Source of the DNA: Hydrangea macrophylla
Taxonomy: Eukaryota; Streptophyta; Magnoliopsida; Cornales; Hydrangeaceae
Reading direction: 5' to 3'
Assembly: GCA_033977485.1 (NCBI GenBank)
Contig: CM066993.1
Location: 27,332,001 to 27,396,000, forward strand
Length of the DNA: 64,000 nucleotides
The notes beneath the pieces are model-generated. The model was not told the origin of the DNA and did no database searches. It saw only the letters and a list, made by a program, of their open reading frames with translations. Numbering within the stretch: position 1 is the first letter of the stretch; the number at the start of each line of letters is the position of its first letter. Positions 33,362 to 45,546 of this stretch are shown here, piece after piece. The position numbers and the translations under genes are program-made.

Positions 33362-33889
33362 TATTTGAAACTATATATATGAAACAAAACAAAATAATGA
33401 CTAGATCAAGCACGCAAAGCATTGTTCAAAAAATGAATTTACGTCTCACACTTAGTAGTTTATGGACTAAGACGTATCGTTCTTGAGGATACTATGATCT
33501 AGTATAATAGAGACATCAAACTCTATTATACTATGCAGAATATATGTATATAAATTGCTCTCAATTGACTCTAGAATAGATGGAGAAGAAGAAGATAAAC
33601 TCTAGAGAAATTGTATCTCAAATAACTAACTACTTAGAGTATATATAGAGATGTCTATTGGGTAAGAGATGCCTCTCTACACAAATTGTTGTATCCCAAC
33701 ACCTTCATATTACATATATATAATTATATACACGTTTATTAGCCATTAGAATAGATGAAGTTCAAATAAATTCAAAATTTCTACATGAAAAGTTGTGACT
33801 CTTCAGAAATAGGGTTCGATTGATCGGTCGAACGGGTCTAGTCGACCAGACAAATGCCCCTCTGCCAGAAAATGTTTTGAACTTCTTAC
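33362..33889 (-). repeat. Copia element, 5' LTR (truncated)
   Basis: Aligns with 12893 to about 13396 of the 3' LTR with many substitutions; its first five bases have decayed from TGTTG to TATTT. It stops at CTTCTTAC where a new TGTTAGGAAT sequence begins. The expected tRNA-Met primer site next to it (33330-33361) is not recognisable. Confidence 0.82.
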
Positions 33890-34789
33890 TGTTAGGAATA
33901 TATACTAATATCCATGCTTTATGTAGTTGATTTATTATTTTAATAAAATCAGTTATTCCATTTTTATGAGAATCTGTGTGGGCAATGTTTACATGATATT
34001 GCTTATTTAATATTGTGCATGTGTGTCTCTTATTCTACATAGGAGGTGGTTTGGTATGTAGAGTTTGGATTACATACAAAAGATCAAACCATCAAATCTT
34101 CTAGAATGTAAGATTTTTGTTTATAGTCTTAGATGGGACTGGACAGACCATCGTAGGACTGCATCATGGTGATGTAGTAGGTTTGTCTTGACTACGGGAA
34201 ACGGTACAATTTCAACTCACTTTGCTAGTACACTTTGTGTATTAAACGGGGCCGACTTGGGGTAATTATCTTGTACTGACTTATAAGATAATTAATACCT
34301 CATGGCTATTATAAGTGCTTATGCTTTACATCCTAAGTTAATTTATAGACACGTACATTTGATATTTACACTTTGATCCCTAAAAGGGTGAGATCCTTAA
34401 ATGGGTCGATATCTCATTGGATTGGGTGACAATATTAATTGTGTGGTGGATATTGATTAATAATGGAATCCATGTCTCAATTTTGGGATTCATGATATCC
34501 CCTTGAGGAAGCTTATAAGTTTTGATTATGTCAAACCCTGTAGGTGGATTTTGTATCCGACATATCAGATAAGTTAAGAAGAGGATCTCAAGGAATTTTA
34601 AGAGATTATTTGAATCTGATTGTTAGTAATTATATTTAATTAATAGGTATCTGTAATCTTAACGTTAGGAGATGATAAGCATTAAATAACATGGAGCTCG
34701 AAATATATTTTTGAGATAAGGGTAGGAGTGCAATTATAATTCATACTACTAAAGAATTAGACCTCCATCCTAGAACCAACTTAACTTAT
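33890..34789. repeat. LTR-like sequence of another element
   Basis: Starts TGTTAGGAATATATAC exactly where the copia 5' LTR stops, and runs without coding frames to the point where Tat-type RT begins (about 34789). TGTTAGGAATAT openings are common in plant copia LTRs. No CA end or target duplication was found on the right, so the piece may be truncated. Confidence 0.5.
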
Positions 34790-35658
34790 GGCATCTCATT
34801 CTTTCAAAACCCTTTGTTAAGAACTTTATATGGTCATCAAAGGTTCATTTCACCACCACGTCATCTATATAGACATCCATCCATTTCCCAATCATATCAT
34901 AGAATATATCCTTCATGGCACGTTGGTAAGTTGCCCCAACATTCTTTAATCCAAACGGCATTACAACCCATTCGAAGGTTCCAATTGCCACTAGACATCG
35001 GAATGTTGTCTTTCCCACATCATCTCTAGCTATATAAATTTGATTATAGCCAGAGTGTCCATCCATAAAGCTGAGGATCTCATGCCCAGATGAAGAATCA
35101 ACTAGCACGTCAGCGATAGGCATAGGATACTCTATTTGGGGTTGGCATTATTAAGATCTCTAAAATCTATACATATTCTTAATTTCCATTCTTTTTTATA
35201 ACAGGAACAATATTTGAAAGCCATTCAACATACCTGGTGGTACAGATAAATCCTACCTTCAGTAACCATTCTACCTCTTCCTTGACTTTTAGGATGATCT
35301 CATTCGCCATTCGTCTTGGAGATTGCTTATAAGGCTTATACCCTGGCTTTATTGGAAGTTGATGTTCTACCAAACTTCTATCCAAGCTAGGCATCTCATG
35401 GTAATCACAGGAAAACGAATCTTGGTATTGATGTAACAAGTCAGGTAAACGTGTTTTAAAATCTGCTAGAAGAAGTTAACTTATGAATGTAATCCTCCTA
35501 GGACCGTCTGCCCCCCTTAAGTTAACTTCTTCTAACAGATCTTGAACCTCAACCTTACCATCATCCAACTTGGGTGGTGCCTGAGGTACTTCAGATGCTT
35601 GAATCTGATCTGGTTTACCCCGATCAGTCTCTTCTGTCACACAGTTTGCTAACCAAGC
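34790..35658 (-). pseudogene. Tat-type gypsy reverse transcriptase, N-terminal part
   Basis: Minus frames: VQDLLEEVNLRGADGPRRI, FKTRLPDLLHQYQDSFSCDYHEMPSLDRSLVEHQLPIKPGYKPYKQ (Tat-lineage linker), VKEEVEWLLKVGFI, VIKKNGNLRICIDFRDLN, FMDGHSGYNQIYIARDD, TTFRC, MPFGLKNVGATYQRAM and VYIDDVVVK (the catalytic Y-I-D-D form). It breaks off after ERMR at about 34789; RNase H and integrase are lost. The upstream part continues at 38883 across the solo LTR. Confidence 0.92.
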
Positions 35659-38150
35659 TGATTCCTAAACGCACAACTGCGCCTCTGTGGATACCGGCAT
35701 TTGGGCCCACTTTTGTTTTTAAAACTATTTCTTTCAAAACAAATACAAAGAGTCGTCACTTAATTTTTAAAAGAAAAATTAAGAAACCATTTTAAAGCAA
35801 ACTGATCTTTTGCGAAACCAAAGATAAACTGGGTTCGGGGATTATGGAATGAAAGGGAAAGGAGCCCGGCGGACTAAAACACCCCCTTTTATCCTATCTC
35901 ACGATAGGCCTCTACTCAACATCCTCTTTAATCACGTTATTAATCTAAGCATGCCCTCAATTAATACATATATAGGTATACATAACACAAGCATGTTGGA
36001 AATGGTGTAAAATTGCTAACGGTAAAATATCATTCATAAGTCACATAATTCAACTAGCAAACATCATGATGTGCAAGTAAGGAACTAGAGAACTCACCCG
36101 GGATCTAGCCGCGAAATGGAAACGTGCAATGCATACACAAAATACAAAGCCTAAGAAAAGGTCTCTAATTCACATATTCACATAAGGCAAAACCTAAGCT
36201 AAGGTGTCGCACATGGAGTCGAAAATCAATTAAAATCAATGAAGTAAATAAACCAGAGAAGAGATGAGAAATTGTACCTCAAATGCGCTACAAAACAAAG
36301 ATTAGTCCACATGCTTCACATAATAATATGATATCAAAAAATCAATCCCAATTCTCTAGCTTAGATCTATTAAGCATGAAATCCAACTTTATTCAATAGC
36401 TAGTTCTAATCATAAGCATTGATGTACATGAATGAATGAATGTGAATAAGAATAAAATATGGATTTATTCACTAATTTGGATCACTTAGCCTCTGTATTT
36501 AAGCTAAATTATCATTATTCAAAACATGATTTGGGTCCCAAGACATTAGGGAACCATTTGAGTTGAAATAAATAAGATTAGACAAAAACAGTAGCAGTTT
36601 TTTATGAATTACAGAGAGCAGACCAGATCTTAAACAATAGAAATAAAATACTTCCAACGGTTGGATCTTAATGATATTTGGATATGTTATTCCTCTGTGA
36701 GTCTAGTTTCTAACCCAAAAAGAAAATCGAGGTTTCAACGGTTAGATCTCCGGGAATACGGAAAATACTAGACCTCACTCAGGATTTTACAACTCTCTGT
36801 TCAGAGATCTTGTATGATTTTTTAAAAATAGCAAAAAAATCTGAATTGCTTCATTCTATTTAGGGAACCTTCCTAACACATTAAGGTTCTTAGAAAAAAT
36901 TATTAAAGGTCATGAAAACTTGGTTAGGGTTCTGATCTATCAATTTTAAACCGGTTTACTGTTCTGAAATTTTGGATAGAGAATTGCTTATTTGGAAATC
37001 ATAAGCCCAAACCATCCTAAGTATGGAATCTTATCAAAACAACAATCACAGCGGTACTCATATGAGTTATGAACACCCTCTAATTGGTCTCATCCCATTC
37101 CAATGGACCATGATTTTATGAAAAATCTTTGATCACAGAGGGTTTAAGGATTCACTGCACCAATATTGAATTGATGTTCATATTTTAAAACCAACTTGAT
37201 CCATGATCCTACAAAGGACTAGAATCAAGCATGGTTGTGATTATTGGGACAAATTAATGACATAGGAAGATGTTCATAGATTTAACCTTGATGGATTCTT
37301 ATCATAGATCTCATAGTTGGAGATCTATCAAGAAAATCCTAAGGTCTTACTTATTTTAAACATAGATTATGAAAGTCTACATCCAATTCTTCTCTCGAAT
37401 ATGTGATCCTTGAAGAATATAGAGTCAACTTATTCCCCTCTCAAATTAATGGTCCTTGGAGGCTAAATAAGACACAAATCCACTCAAACCTCTATGGAAT
37501 ATAGTAAGAATTCCATAAGATTCTTAGTAAAGAGATCCTAGTCATGAGTTGATACTAGTATTTTACCAATTATGTGTAGATGTGACCATGATCAACCTTA
37601 AACTCCATATGAATCACAAGGTTATAGGAGAATAAGGAATCAAATTCAAAGAGTTTCAATGAGATATGGAAGATCTCATGAACCTTATGAATGAAATAGA
37701 AATAAAGGAAATCAAAGTTTTATTTAGGAACACAAATTCTTCAAAACTAATTTATCTCAAACCCAAGGCATTAATTAGATCCAAATTAATGAGATGTCAT
37801 GAAATTCAATCATAAGTTGGTGGTGTGTGATGAAATGGGGTAAGAAGAGAGGTTTTGAAAATGTGAAAAGTTCCTAGATCTAAGAACTTGTGATTGAATT
37901 ATCCTAACTCTACCAAGGATTAAGAGGTTACCTCTATGACCTCAAAGAATTCTTCAATTTCTTGTGAAGCTCTTCCAAGATCTTCAAATTCTTCTCAAAG
38001 TTCTTCAAATTCTTCAAGAAATTCTTTTTTTCTTCTCAATTCTCTATATGATTCTTATCTCTCTCTCCCTCTAAACTCCAGTATATCTCTTGTATATGTA
38101 TGTATATTGATTCAAAAGTTCCACCCCCCCTTAATGAAGATGAAGGTCTG

Positions 38151-38160
38151 TTTATATAGA
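38151..38160 (-). promoter_or_regulatory. Probable TATA box of the Tat-type solo LTR
   Basis: The minus strand reads TCTATATAAA, followed by CAGACC. It lies about 97 bp downstream of the palindrome cluster on that strand. Confidence 0.6.
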
Positions 38161-38256
38161 CCATCATCTCAAGGATAAATGGGTAAATTCAGGTGGAGAT
38201 CCATGTGCAAAGTTTTCTTCTAGAACATGTGAGAAAAGCAGTCTGTTATAGCCAGC

Positions 38257-38337
38257 GGCACTCGACGGGTGCCGGCGGCATTCACTGAGTGCCGGGTGGC
38301 AACCCGTGAGTGCCGGCGCGGCACTCAGTGAGTGCCG
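38257..38337. repeat. GGCACTCA/TGAGTGCC palindrome cluster, four dyads
   Basis: Four 17-nt dyads start at 38257, 38277, 38298 and 38320 (spacings 20, 21, 22 bp). The fourth is a perfect inverted repeat, GGCACTCAGTGAGTGCC; the others keep the outer GGCA...TGCC. GC-rich in an AT-rich LTR. Confidence 0.88.
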
Positions 38338-38882
38338 GCGGGTTTTCCGGGTGCCTGGGCTAACTGAATTTGCTCCCTTTTTTAAATTTTCGAAAGGAAA
38401 ATTAATTTAAACTTAATTTTTGTGAGTTATCTTTATATATTCATGTATATTTGTGCTAAAATGCACCCATGTGGGTGGTATGCACCCATGTGCATGGTAT
38501 ATTCTTCAATATACTATGTTTTTCTTATTATTATTATTATTATTTTTTCAAGAGACAATTTTCCTTTATTTAAAACTCCTTTTTATCATTTTCATTTTAT
38601 ACTTTCTTTCAAAACCTTTTTATATGTATATTGAGCAAATTTTCAGACTGATTTCCTCATGTGTCCTTCAATGTTCGAGTTTCTCCCGAATACCCAAACC
38701 CTCTCTCTTTTTTATTATTTTTTATTATATATTTTTTAATTTTACAATTTTAACTTGAAGAACATCTTGAAGATTTTGAATTTCTTGGAAAATCTTCTAA
38801 CGTCACGGTCATCGTCATCATCGGTCTTTGAGAGGTAACCAATCCCTGGATTTGACGTTTGGTCAAAATTGGGGTGTCTACA

Positions 38883-39720
38883 GCCTCATCTTGAATTCGA
38901 CGTATAATGTCAAGATATGTTTCAATGTGGTGTTCCTCCATTAAACAACGTTGTCTAATTCAACATATTCATGGCTTCCTCCGCTTATTACGGGAGCGAT
39001 CCCCTTGCAACGACCATTCTTATCAATTCCCTAGAACCTTAATGGTGCAACCTCCATATCATAGAACTTTGCTTCAGCCACATAGGATTCAACTAGAAAT
39101 GGTTTCTTGTCGGCTTCAACAATTTTTGGTTTGTCTTCCTCTTCATTTCAAAAAATCAAACATTGATGCAAAGTAGATGGCACACACCATGCTATGTGGA
39201 TACAATCACGGCCTAACAGAGCATTATAATGAGAAGTAGTGTTTACTACCAAAAATGCCATTAAGGTAGTCCTATTCCAATGGACACCGTGACCGGGAGT
39301 GCTCCTCTTGGTCAGACTGATGCCCCAGAGAATCCTACTATAGCCACATTGGCATCAATGAGATCTTTGCTGGTTTTCTGCAATTTTTAAAGCATATGTG
39401 AAGCAGCAAGTTAACCGAAGCTCCATTGTCACTAGCACTTTGGACACTGGGACACCATTAAAATTGGCCTTGACATACAATGGTCTCAAGTGTTTAGCTA
39501 CTCCAGTGGTTGGCTTATCAAACACAATGGCCATTTTTTGCTTTGAATATGAAATTGGCACATTTTGAATAGCAGGCTTGAGTGTTTGGGCTTCCTCTAT
39601 GATGCATAGTACCATAGGCTCTGAATCATCATTAACGTCCCATTCTAGACTATCAGGCTACTATTTATGGGCCATGAAAGCATGTGGCATTGTATATACC
39701 ATATTATCATAGAAGGATTA
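38883..39720 (-). pseudogene. Tat-type protease and protease-RT linker
   Basis: Frames contain MAIVFDKPTTGVAKHLRPLYVKANFNGVPVSKVLV, after which a missing base moves the catalytic DNGASVNLL into the next frame. Then HYNALLGRDWIH-like and VPSTLHQCLIF segments, the usual Tat linker, and MEEHHIETYLDIIRRIQDEA. Aspartic protease of the gag-pol polyprotein, now inactive. Confidence 0.85.
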
Positions 39721-40570
39721 CAATGATTGTCCTAATTAGAACATTTCATTGTGTACTGCACTGACAGCCTCTGACTGGTCTGAGCTTAACAGGTTTACTG
39801 ACTTTTTGGCATCAGTCTGGACTTGAGTACTTATAGGATTTATGTCATCCTGGACCAGTAACCCAAATTCAGATTGATTAAGGTTATCTTCGTCTGAGGA
39901 CTGGCAGTCTATCCTTCCCAAATTCTCATGACCGGTATGCTCATCGAATTCTGATAGATCATACCCCATTTCTTTAGAAGCTCCAATTTTCTGGTCATCA
40001 TCTTGATTTTACAGATTTGTTTCAACTTTACAAACCCATTGGTTAGATTTGCCCTCAAATCTTCAAATGAACGATTGTTTTTTCTTTTGGGCAGCCTTTT
40101 TTCGTAGCAAACATCTCTTTTGAGTTTGAGTTAAAAATGGTGGAACATGATAGTGATGGAATTTAGGATGCTGGATATACATCCAATGCCCGTCTTGTGG
40201 TACAGGAGGTAACACCATTATTGGTTTGGTGTTAGGATACACTGCAGGTTCTTAACATCTTTTTTTACCTTGGCTGATTGAACCTTTGACCCAATTCTAT
40301 GAGTGATGATTCCCCTCCTGTTTTGGTTACTTTGTTTGTTTGTTTGGGATATTACCACCCCTTTTCCTTTATCATTCCCACTTTTATTCATCGTGACTCA
40401 AAAACATCCTAGACATTGGACTACCTTACCCTGATTGTTCCCTCTTGTTGGGGTCCTTTCATCATCTACAAAAGCATCACTTTGTATTCAAAGTAGTACT
40501 GCCAATATCTCTACGTAACTGATACAGAGAACTGGCTATTCGCTAGCTTTTGCTAACTCATGTAAAGACC
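39721..40570 (-). pseudogene. Tat-type gag-protease spacer
   Basis: Acidic frame at 39736-39969 (MGYDLSEFDEHTGHENLG, QSSDEDNLNQSEFG), typical of the region between Gag and protease in Tat elements, then broken frames to 40570. No domain I can name. Confidence 0.55.
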
Positions 40571-40576
40571 TCCTCA

Positions 40577-41840
40577 TCATAAGATGTGACTCATAAGGGT
40601 TGGTGGTATGATAATACACTCCTGTCCTTGTCTCAAATGGTGGTGCTTATGGATTGAGGCCTCTAGACTGAGCTCTAGGCCTTGAGTTATAAAAACATTC
40701 TTAATATGCCATTGTGGTTTGACTGGCTTTGTCATGTTGGTAAAATCAGCTAATACCATATTGATATGTGCTTCAGCCACGAACGAGTTCTTGTCAACGT
40801 GTTGTGTAGGCTTGTCATTAGGGAATTTTATGGTTCCATTTTTTATCCACTTTTGTATGGACTCACAAAAAGTTGTACAATTATTATTACTATGAGTCCA
40901 TTTATTATGCCATTTGCAATAAGTTTTCCCCTTTACTTCATCGTTCGTTGGCAAATTATATGTTAATTTGATTTTCTTTTCTTTTACTAACCAATCAAAA
41001 ATCGTGTAAACCCTGGTAATATCGAAGTCATACTTCATACTGGGCTTATCAGTTTGACTGGTAGTGTTATTCTCTTGAGCTTGGTATGGTTTACACAAGA
41101 CATCACATATGAATGGCTTTTGAGCAGTTATTTCAGCTGCAGTACATTCATATTCATTTTCATTTTCTTCATCAGCCTGGATTTCATCCTCGATCTCCAC
41201 TAAGTGTGCAGACTGATGATGTCCTTTGTAATACACACCCCTTATACCATTATTCTTTTGATTTTTCTCATCCACCACTTTCTCGTATCGTGCCATAGCA
41301 TCAACAACATGGCACCGGTCTAACTGCATTCTAAGTGTAGATTTTAAATTATTGATAGATAATCACACGTATTTTTCTTCGGGCAACCTAGCCTTACACC
41401 TATTTTGTGCAGATTTAAACCTAGCGATAAATGTCTCTACATTCTTTTATACATTTTGTTTTAATCTAGCTAAATCAGCGATGGACACATCTGGATCAGT
41501 CTGACAAAACTGACTATGAAAAATTATTTCCATATCTTGTCTAGTTTAGATGGAACCTGTTGAGAGGTTCACATACCAAGTAAAGGCAAGTCAAGTAAGT
41601 GAATTAGCAAATAACCTCATTTTTAACATATCATTATAAGAAACCTCACCATACTGTGCCATGAAATGGCCAATGTGTTCTAGTGTGGTCTGGCTAATGC
41701 CACCAGAGAACAGATTAAACTCAGGTATTCTAAAGTACCTTGGGAATTCAAACATTCGATCAATAAAGTCTGGGTATGGTTTTTGGTATTGTGGGTGAAT
41801 AGAGGCCCTAAATACTGCCCTAAATTGTGCTCTCAACTGG
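40577..41840 (-). pseudogene. Tat-type Gag, central and C-terminal part
   Basis: The 41591-41836 frame has FPRYFRIPEFNLFSGGISQTTLEHIGHFMAQYGEVSYNDMLKMRLFANSL, the Tat-lineage capsid signature. The 250-residue frame 40577-41329 has YCKWHNKWTHSNNNCTTFCESIQKWIKNGTIKF, the C-x2-H-x4-H-x4-C-like conserved block of these Gags. Stops and shifts lie between them (41330-41590). Confidence 0.88.
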
Positions 41841-43016
41841 TCATTGATCTAGTCTCTAACTTGCCCATGCACCTGTTCCTTGATGACTTCTACTACTTCG
41901 TCCCTATTTATCCCAAAAGGAATATGATCATGAATATCAGGGTGATAGGGATTACATACCTTGTTCCCAGCAGGCTGATGGAGTGGAAAATATGGCCCTC
42001 CATTGTGCACCATAGGTTACTGGAATTGGATCCCTGTTTACGCTATTGGTTGCTGGTGCCCCCCAGTCTGCCCTAATGGTGGTCTGGGGTGCCCCCCCAG
42101 TCTATATTGTTAACTAATTAAAGTGCCCCCAAGCTATCTTATTGGCTGATAACACCCTGCAACTGGCCCTACTGACTGATGAAAGTGTCCCCCAGCCTGA
42201 TGTGCTTATGGTTGGGATGAACCTGCCATGTGAACCCCTGACTGGGTAGGCAGACTTGCGTTTGGCAATGAGGGTTGGACTGATGCTCCTCCGATTAGAA
42301 GCCCAGAAGTCTGGGGATGGGTACCTTCATGGTAACTAGGCTGATGGGCTAGGACCACCATTTGTCCTACTTAGATCCCTTGGTGAGTGACCATATTAGG
42401 ACTAGTCAATACCTGTTGAACATCTAATGGCCCTACACTCATCCTAATTGGTTTGGACATGGTTGGTTACTAGAACTAGATGCATGGTCAAACATACCAG
42501 ATCCAGGATGAGTCATGAAACCAAGCGCTATAGGATGGGCAAGAACCTTTACATTCCCATAATTCAGTTATGGAGCTTGGTTTATAGGGACTTGTATAGG
42601 TTCCTTCTGTGCACTCCCTTCAAAGAAAACACTGGGCCAAATTTTTCTGTCATGTATGACATATGTCAGTCAATACTCTTAGTGATCTGGTCCCCCATCT
42701 TCTACATCATAACTGTGAACGGTTTCAAAATTGTGGATGTTTGCTGTGAATTAGCTTGAAGCCAATCAAGCAATATACTGTTCAAACTGAAACGCATTAT
42801 TGATGCATAATCCTTCAAAGCTTGTTGGTCTGGACCATTTACAATAGTCCCAACATCTCTAGGCTGTTGTTGGAGTAACTCATGACTTCCAGTGTGAGAC
42901 TGATCACTGGTATTACCATGAACTTCCCCTTCGACATTTTCTTCTGCTATTGACGCATCCATTTCTGGTAGCATTACGATCCCTTTATCTTTTGTCAAAT
43001 TCTTTTCCAGTGGCAT
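41841..43016 (-). pseudogene. Tat-type Gag, N-terminal part
   Basis: Opens with MPLEKNLTKDKGIVMLPEMD at 43016 and runs 104 residues to a stop. The following sequence is a degraded Gly/Pro/Gln-rich region with many stops (42100-42700), then joins the capsid segment. The start is chosen as the first Met after the primer-site region. Confidence 0.6.
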
Positions 43017-43040
43017 AATGAACTGCTCAGTTCTTCACAA

Positions 43041-43063
43041 GATACCACCGGGTATGCTAAAAA
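43041..43063 (-). other. Decayed primer-binding site region of the Tat element
   Basis: The minus strand reads TTTTTAGCATACCCGGTGG, resembling the TTTTTGGCA-GCCCGGTGG leader of Tat elements with several changes, directly after the LTR end. Confidence 0.5.
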
Positions 43064-44299
43064 TTGTATGACAGAAAATATTAACTATTATAGGCGTGCC
43101 AGATAACTGTCCTCTTGATGCGAATAGTTTAACAAATCAGACGAGTAGAGAAAAGAGGAATGAGATTTCTCCAAATAGGTTTCGGTTGCTTTAACCAAAG
43201 ATTAAAGACTTGAAATGTGAAGAAAACTGAGACTTGAAAAAGAATTAATAGAGAGAACACTCCATTAAATCCTTTAAAAAAAACACAGTACAATTAGAAG
43301 TGATAATCTCGCCTTCTAATTGGAATTTGATTACAGAACGAATCCTAATTTAATGAAATAAACTGACAATTAAAGATATAGGAAAGACATAATACGAAAT
43401 ATAAAAACATGCTAAGTATTCTTGAACATCAGGGATCCCTTCTCTCTATTCCTTCATTCCTTTAAATAGGTAACAATGGCTATAATCGCTGCCCCTCTAC
43501 TGAGAAACTGCCCATTATCTCCATGTTTTGGGAATAATGGGCTTAACACGTAACTACACCTGTCACCACTTCTGCTTTACACGATTAACATAACTGCCAA
43601 TAAACGCCCTGCCACTAACGTGGCGTACACACTAGATTATGGCGTTGTTGTGTTGCATCAGTCTGTTCTCTCCATTAGCCTATTTTCGTACACATTCTAC
43701 GCATAATTCCTTATTAGATTTGGCGGGCCCACTTTTACTTAATTTTATGGTGCAAACAACATGATATAAAGCCACTAAGTTATTACATCGAGTTGAAATA
43801 GAATTAAACTAATGTTCTAAGGCAACCCATGCCTGATTACAAAACATAGTACTAAAACTAATAAGTTAAAATAGAAAGATTACAATCTATCATAATCCTC
43901 AGTTGGTATAAACATAATCATCAGCTTAGTAGTCCTCCCCAGCATATGTGTCCTCAAAAGGGTCACCTTCTCCATATTCGCCCTCCGATTAGTAGTCATC
44001 GTAGGGTTCATCTCCTGCATTATCAGAAACAAGGTAGGCTGGACGGGGAATGTCCAGGCATAAAATGCTGTCAGCTATTGAAAGTTGAGTGAGTAGAAAA
44101 CTAATAGGATATCATAAGTATAATGTAATTACAAGTTATGAAAAGACAAAGGATATAGTTCTACTAATAGTATCTTACTTTGTTCAATCTTAGTTAATTG
44201 AATACTAACATCTTGTTACATGAGAACCTATAGTATTCTACCGATTGATGAACAGACTCGATAGTAGTACTCTTGGATACACTAATGCTCTGTCCACTG

Positions 44300-44580
44300 C
44301 TCTTAAGAACATATTCACAGTCTACCACATGACATGGACATAACGTCAGTCCATACCCCGCTTTTAAGAACATATGCACAGTTTACATTCTATTGCCATG
44401 ACTAATTGACACCTCCCAGTGATCCCGGTCCACCAATCTTAAGGACGTATGCATAGTCCACCGCTTTTACGGAGTTATGATTGGATCACTGGCCTATCTT
44501 AGGGCTAATTGGTCCGGTTCACCGATCTTAAGAATGTATGCACAGTCCACTACTTTTAAGGACGTATGATTGACCAACGC
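44300..44580. repeat. Irregular direct repeats within the Tat LTR
   Basis: Four degenerate copies of CTTAAGAACGTATGCACAGT plus CCAC, near 44303, 44362, 44435 and 44526, with half-copies between them (TTTTAAGGACGTATG). Confidence 0.6.
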
Positions 44581-44879
44581 CTGTCCACACAAGAATCCCA
44601 AAACCTAGCAAACCTACTTAACATTATACTAATACCAATACATGACTTTCCCATGTGGCCTAACTACTTAGATTGAAATGAAAGGATATCAATCTAATTC
44701 ATGATCGACACATTATCTATCGTAACAAAGATTAATCTATTATTCTTAATGTTTCTACATTATAGCATCGCATTATCTCTTTGTTACACATTATCGAATA
44801 AAGGAAAGCTCGGAACAATGTTTAAATAATTGAACAATTCATAATATGAATAATAGGAATTATCAACAATTTGTAACCT

Positions 44880-45020
44880 CCAATCGATTGAGACAAAGGT
44901 TTAATCGGTTGGGGTAAAAATATAATACCAATCGATTGCAAACCTTGGCAATCGATTGGATAACAATTAATGCAATCAATTGAAATCGATTAAGTTAACA
45001 AGTTTGACAATCGATTGGGA
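44880..45020. repeat. CAATCGATTG cluster downstream of the TATA region
   Basis: CCAATCGATTG, CCAATCGATTGC, GCAATCGATTGG, GCAATCAATTG, ACAATCGATTGGG and CCCAATCAATTGGG: six dyads in 140 bp. Confidence 0.8.
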
Positions 45021-45546
45021 AAAGTCCTAAAATTCCCAATCAATTGGGACTACGTCTTCTTCACAGAGACATACAATCCAGAAATCTAAATAACAGGGGA
45101 GACATTTTGAGGTCTTTCCTTCTAATAAAACATGTAAAACATCACAAGAAAGAGACCAAGTGAGTTTGGGATTGTGGATGTGTATGTGTGTGTGGCTATG
45201 GAAGCTTGAAGCTTTCTGTCTTTTCCTTCCTTCTCTCCTCTCTGTCTCTTCTTTCCTCTTTCTTCTTTTTCTTATGTTTCTTTCTTTTTTTTCTTCTGCT
45301 TCTTCCCTACTTCTCTCTTTCTTTTTTCTTCTGCTTCTTCTCTACTTCTCTGGCAGTGTGTGTATGTATATATATGTATATATATGTGTATATATATGTA
45401 TACATATATCTAAGTGTATATATCTAACTCTCTCACTCTCCAAAAACTACAACCAAACCCCCAAAACACGAAATACCAACATGTAAATAAAAAATATAAG
45501 TGTCATGTGTCACCATCAAACTTGCTGACCACATTCTACACACGTT

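Larger units (their letters stand above)
35659..38882 (-). mobile_element. Solo LTR, Tat-type, 3224 bp
   Basis: On the minus strand it opens TGTAGACACCCCAATTTTGA, a start I associate with Tat-type gypsy LTRs, and ends GTGCGTTTAGGAATCA. It interrupts the RT-upstream frame, which is continuous without it (RRIQDEA joining WLANCVTEETD). Flanks share only GC, perhaps AGC, instead of five bases. It holds a palindrome cluster (38257-38337) and TATA box (38151-38160). No coding sequence. Confidence 0.88.

Noticed and set aside
43930..44040. Acidic Asp/Glu/Tyr-rich minus frame
   Set aside because: Broken by in-frame stops and without a start; it lies inside the presumed Tat LTR.
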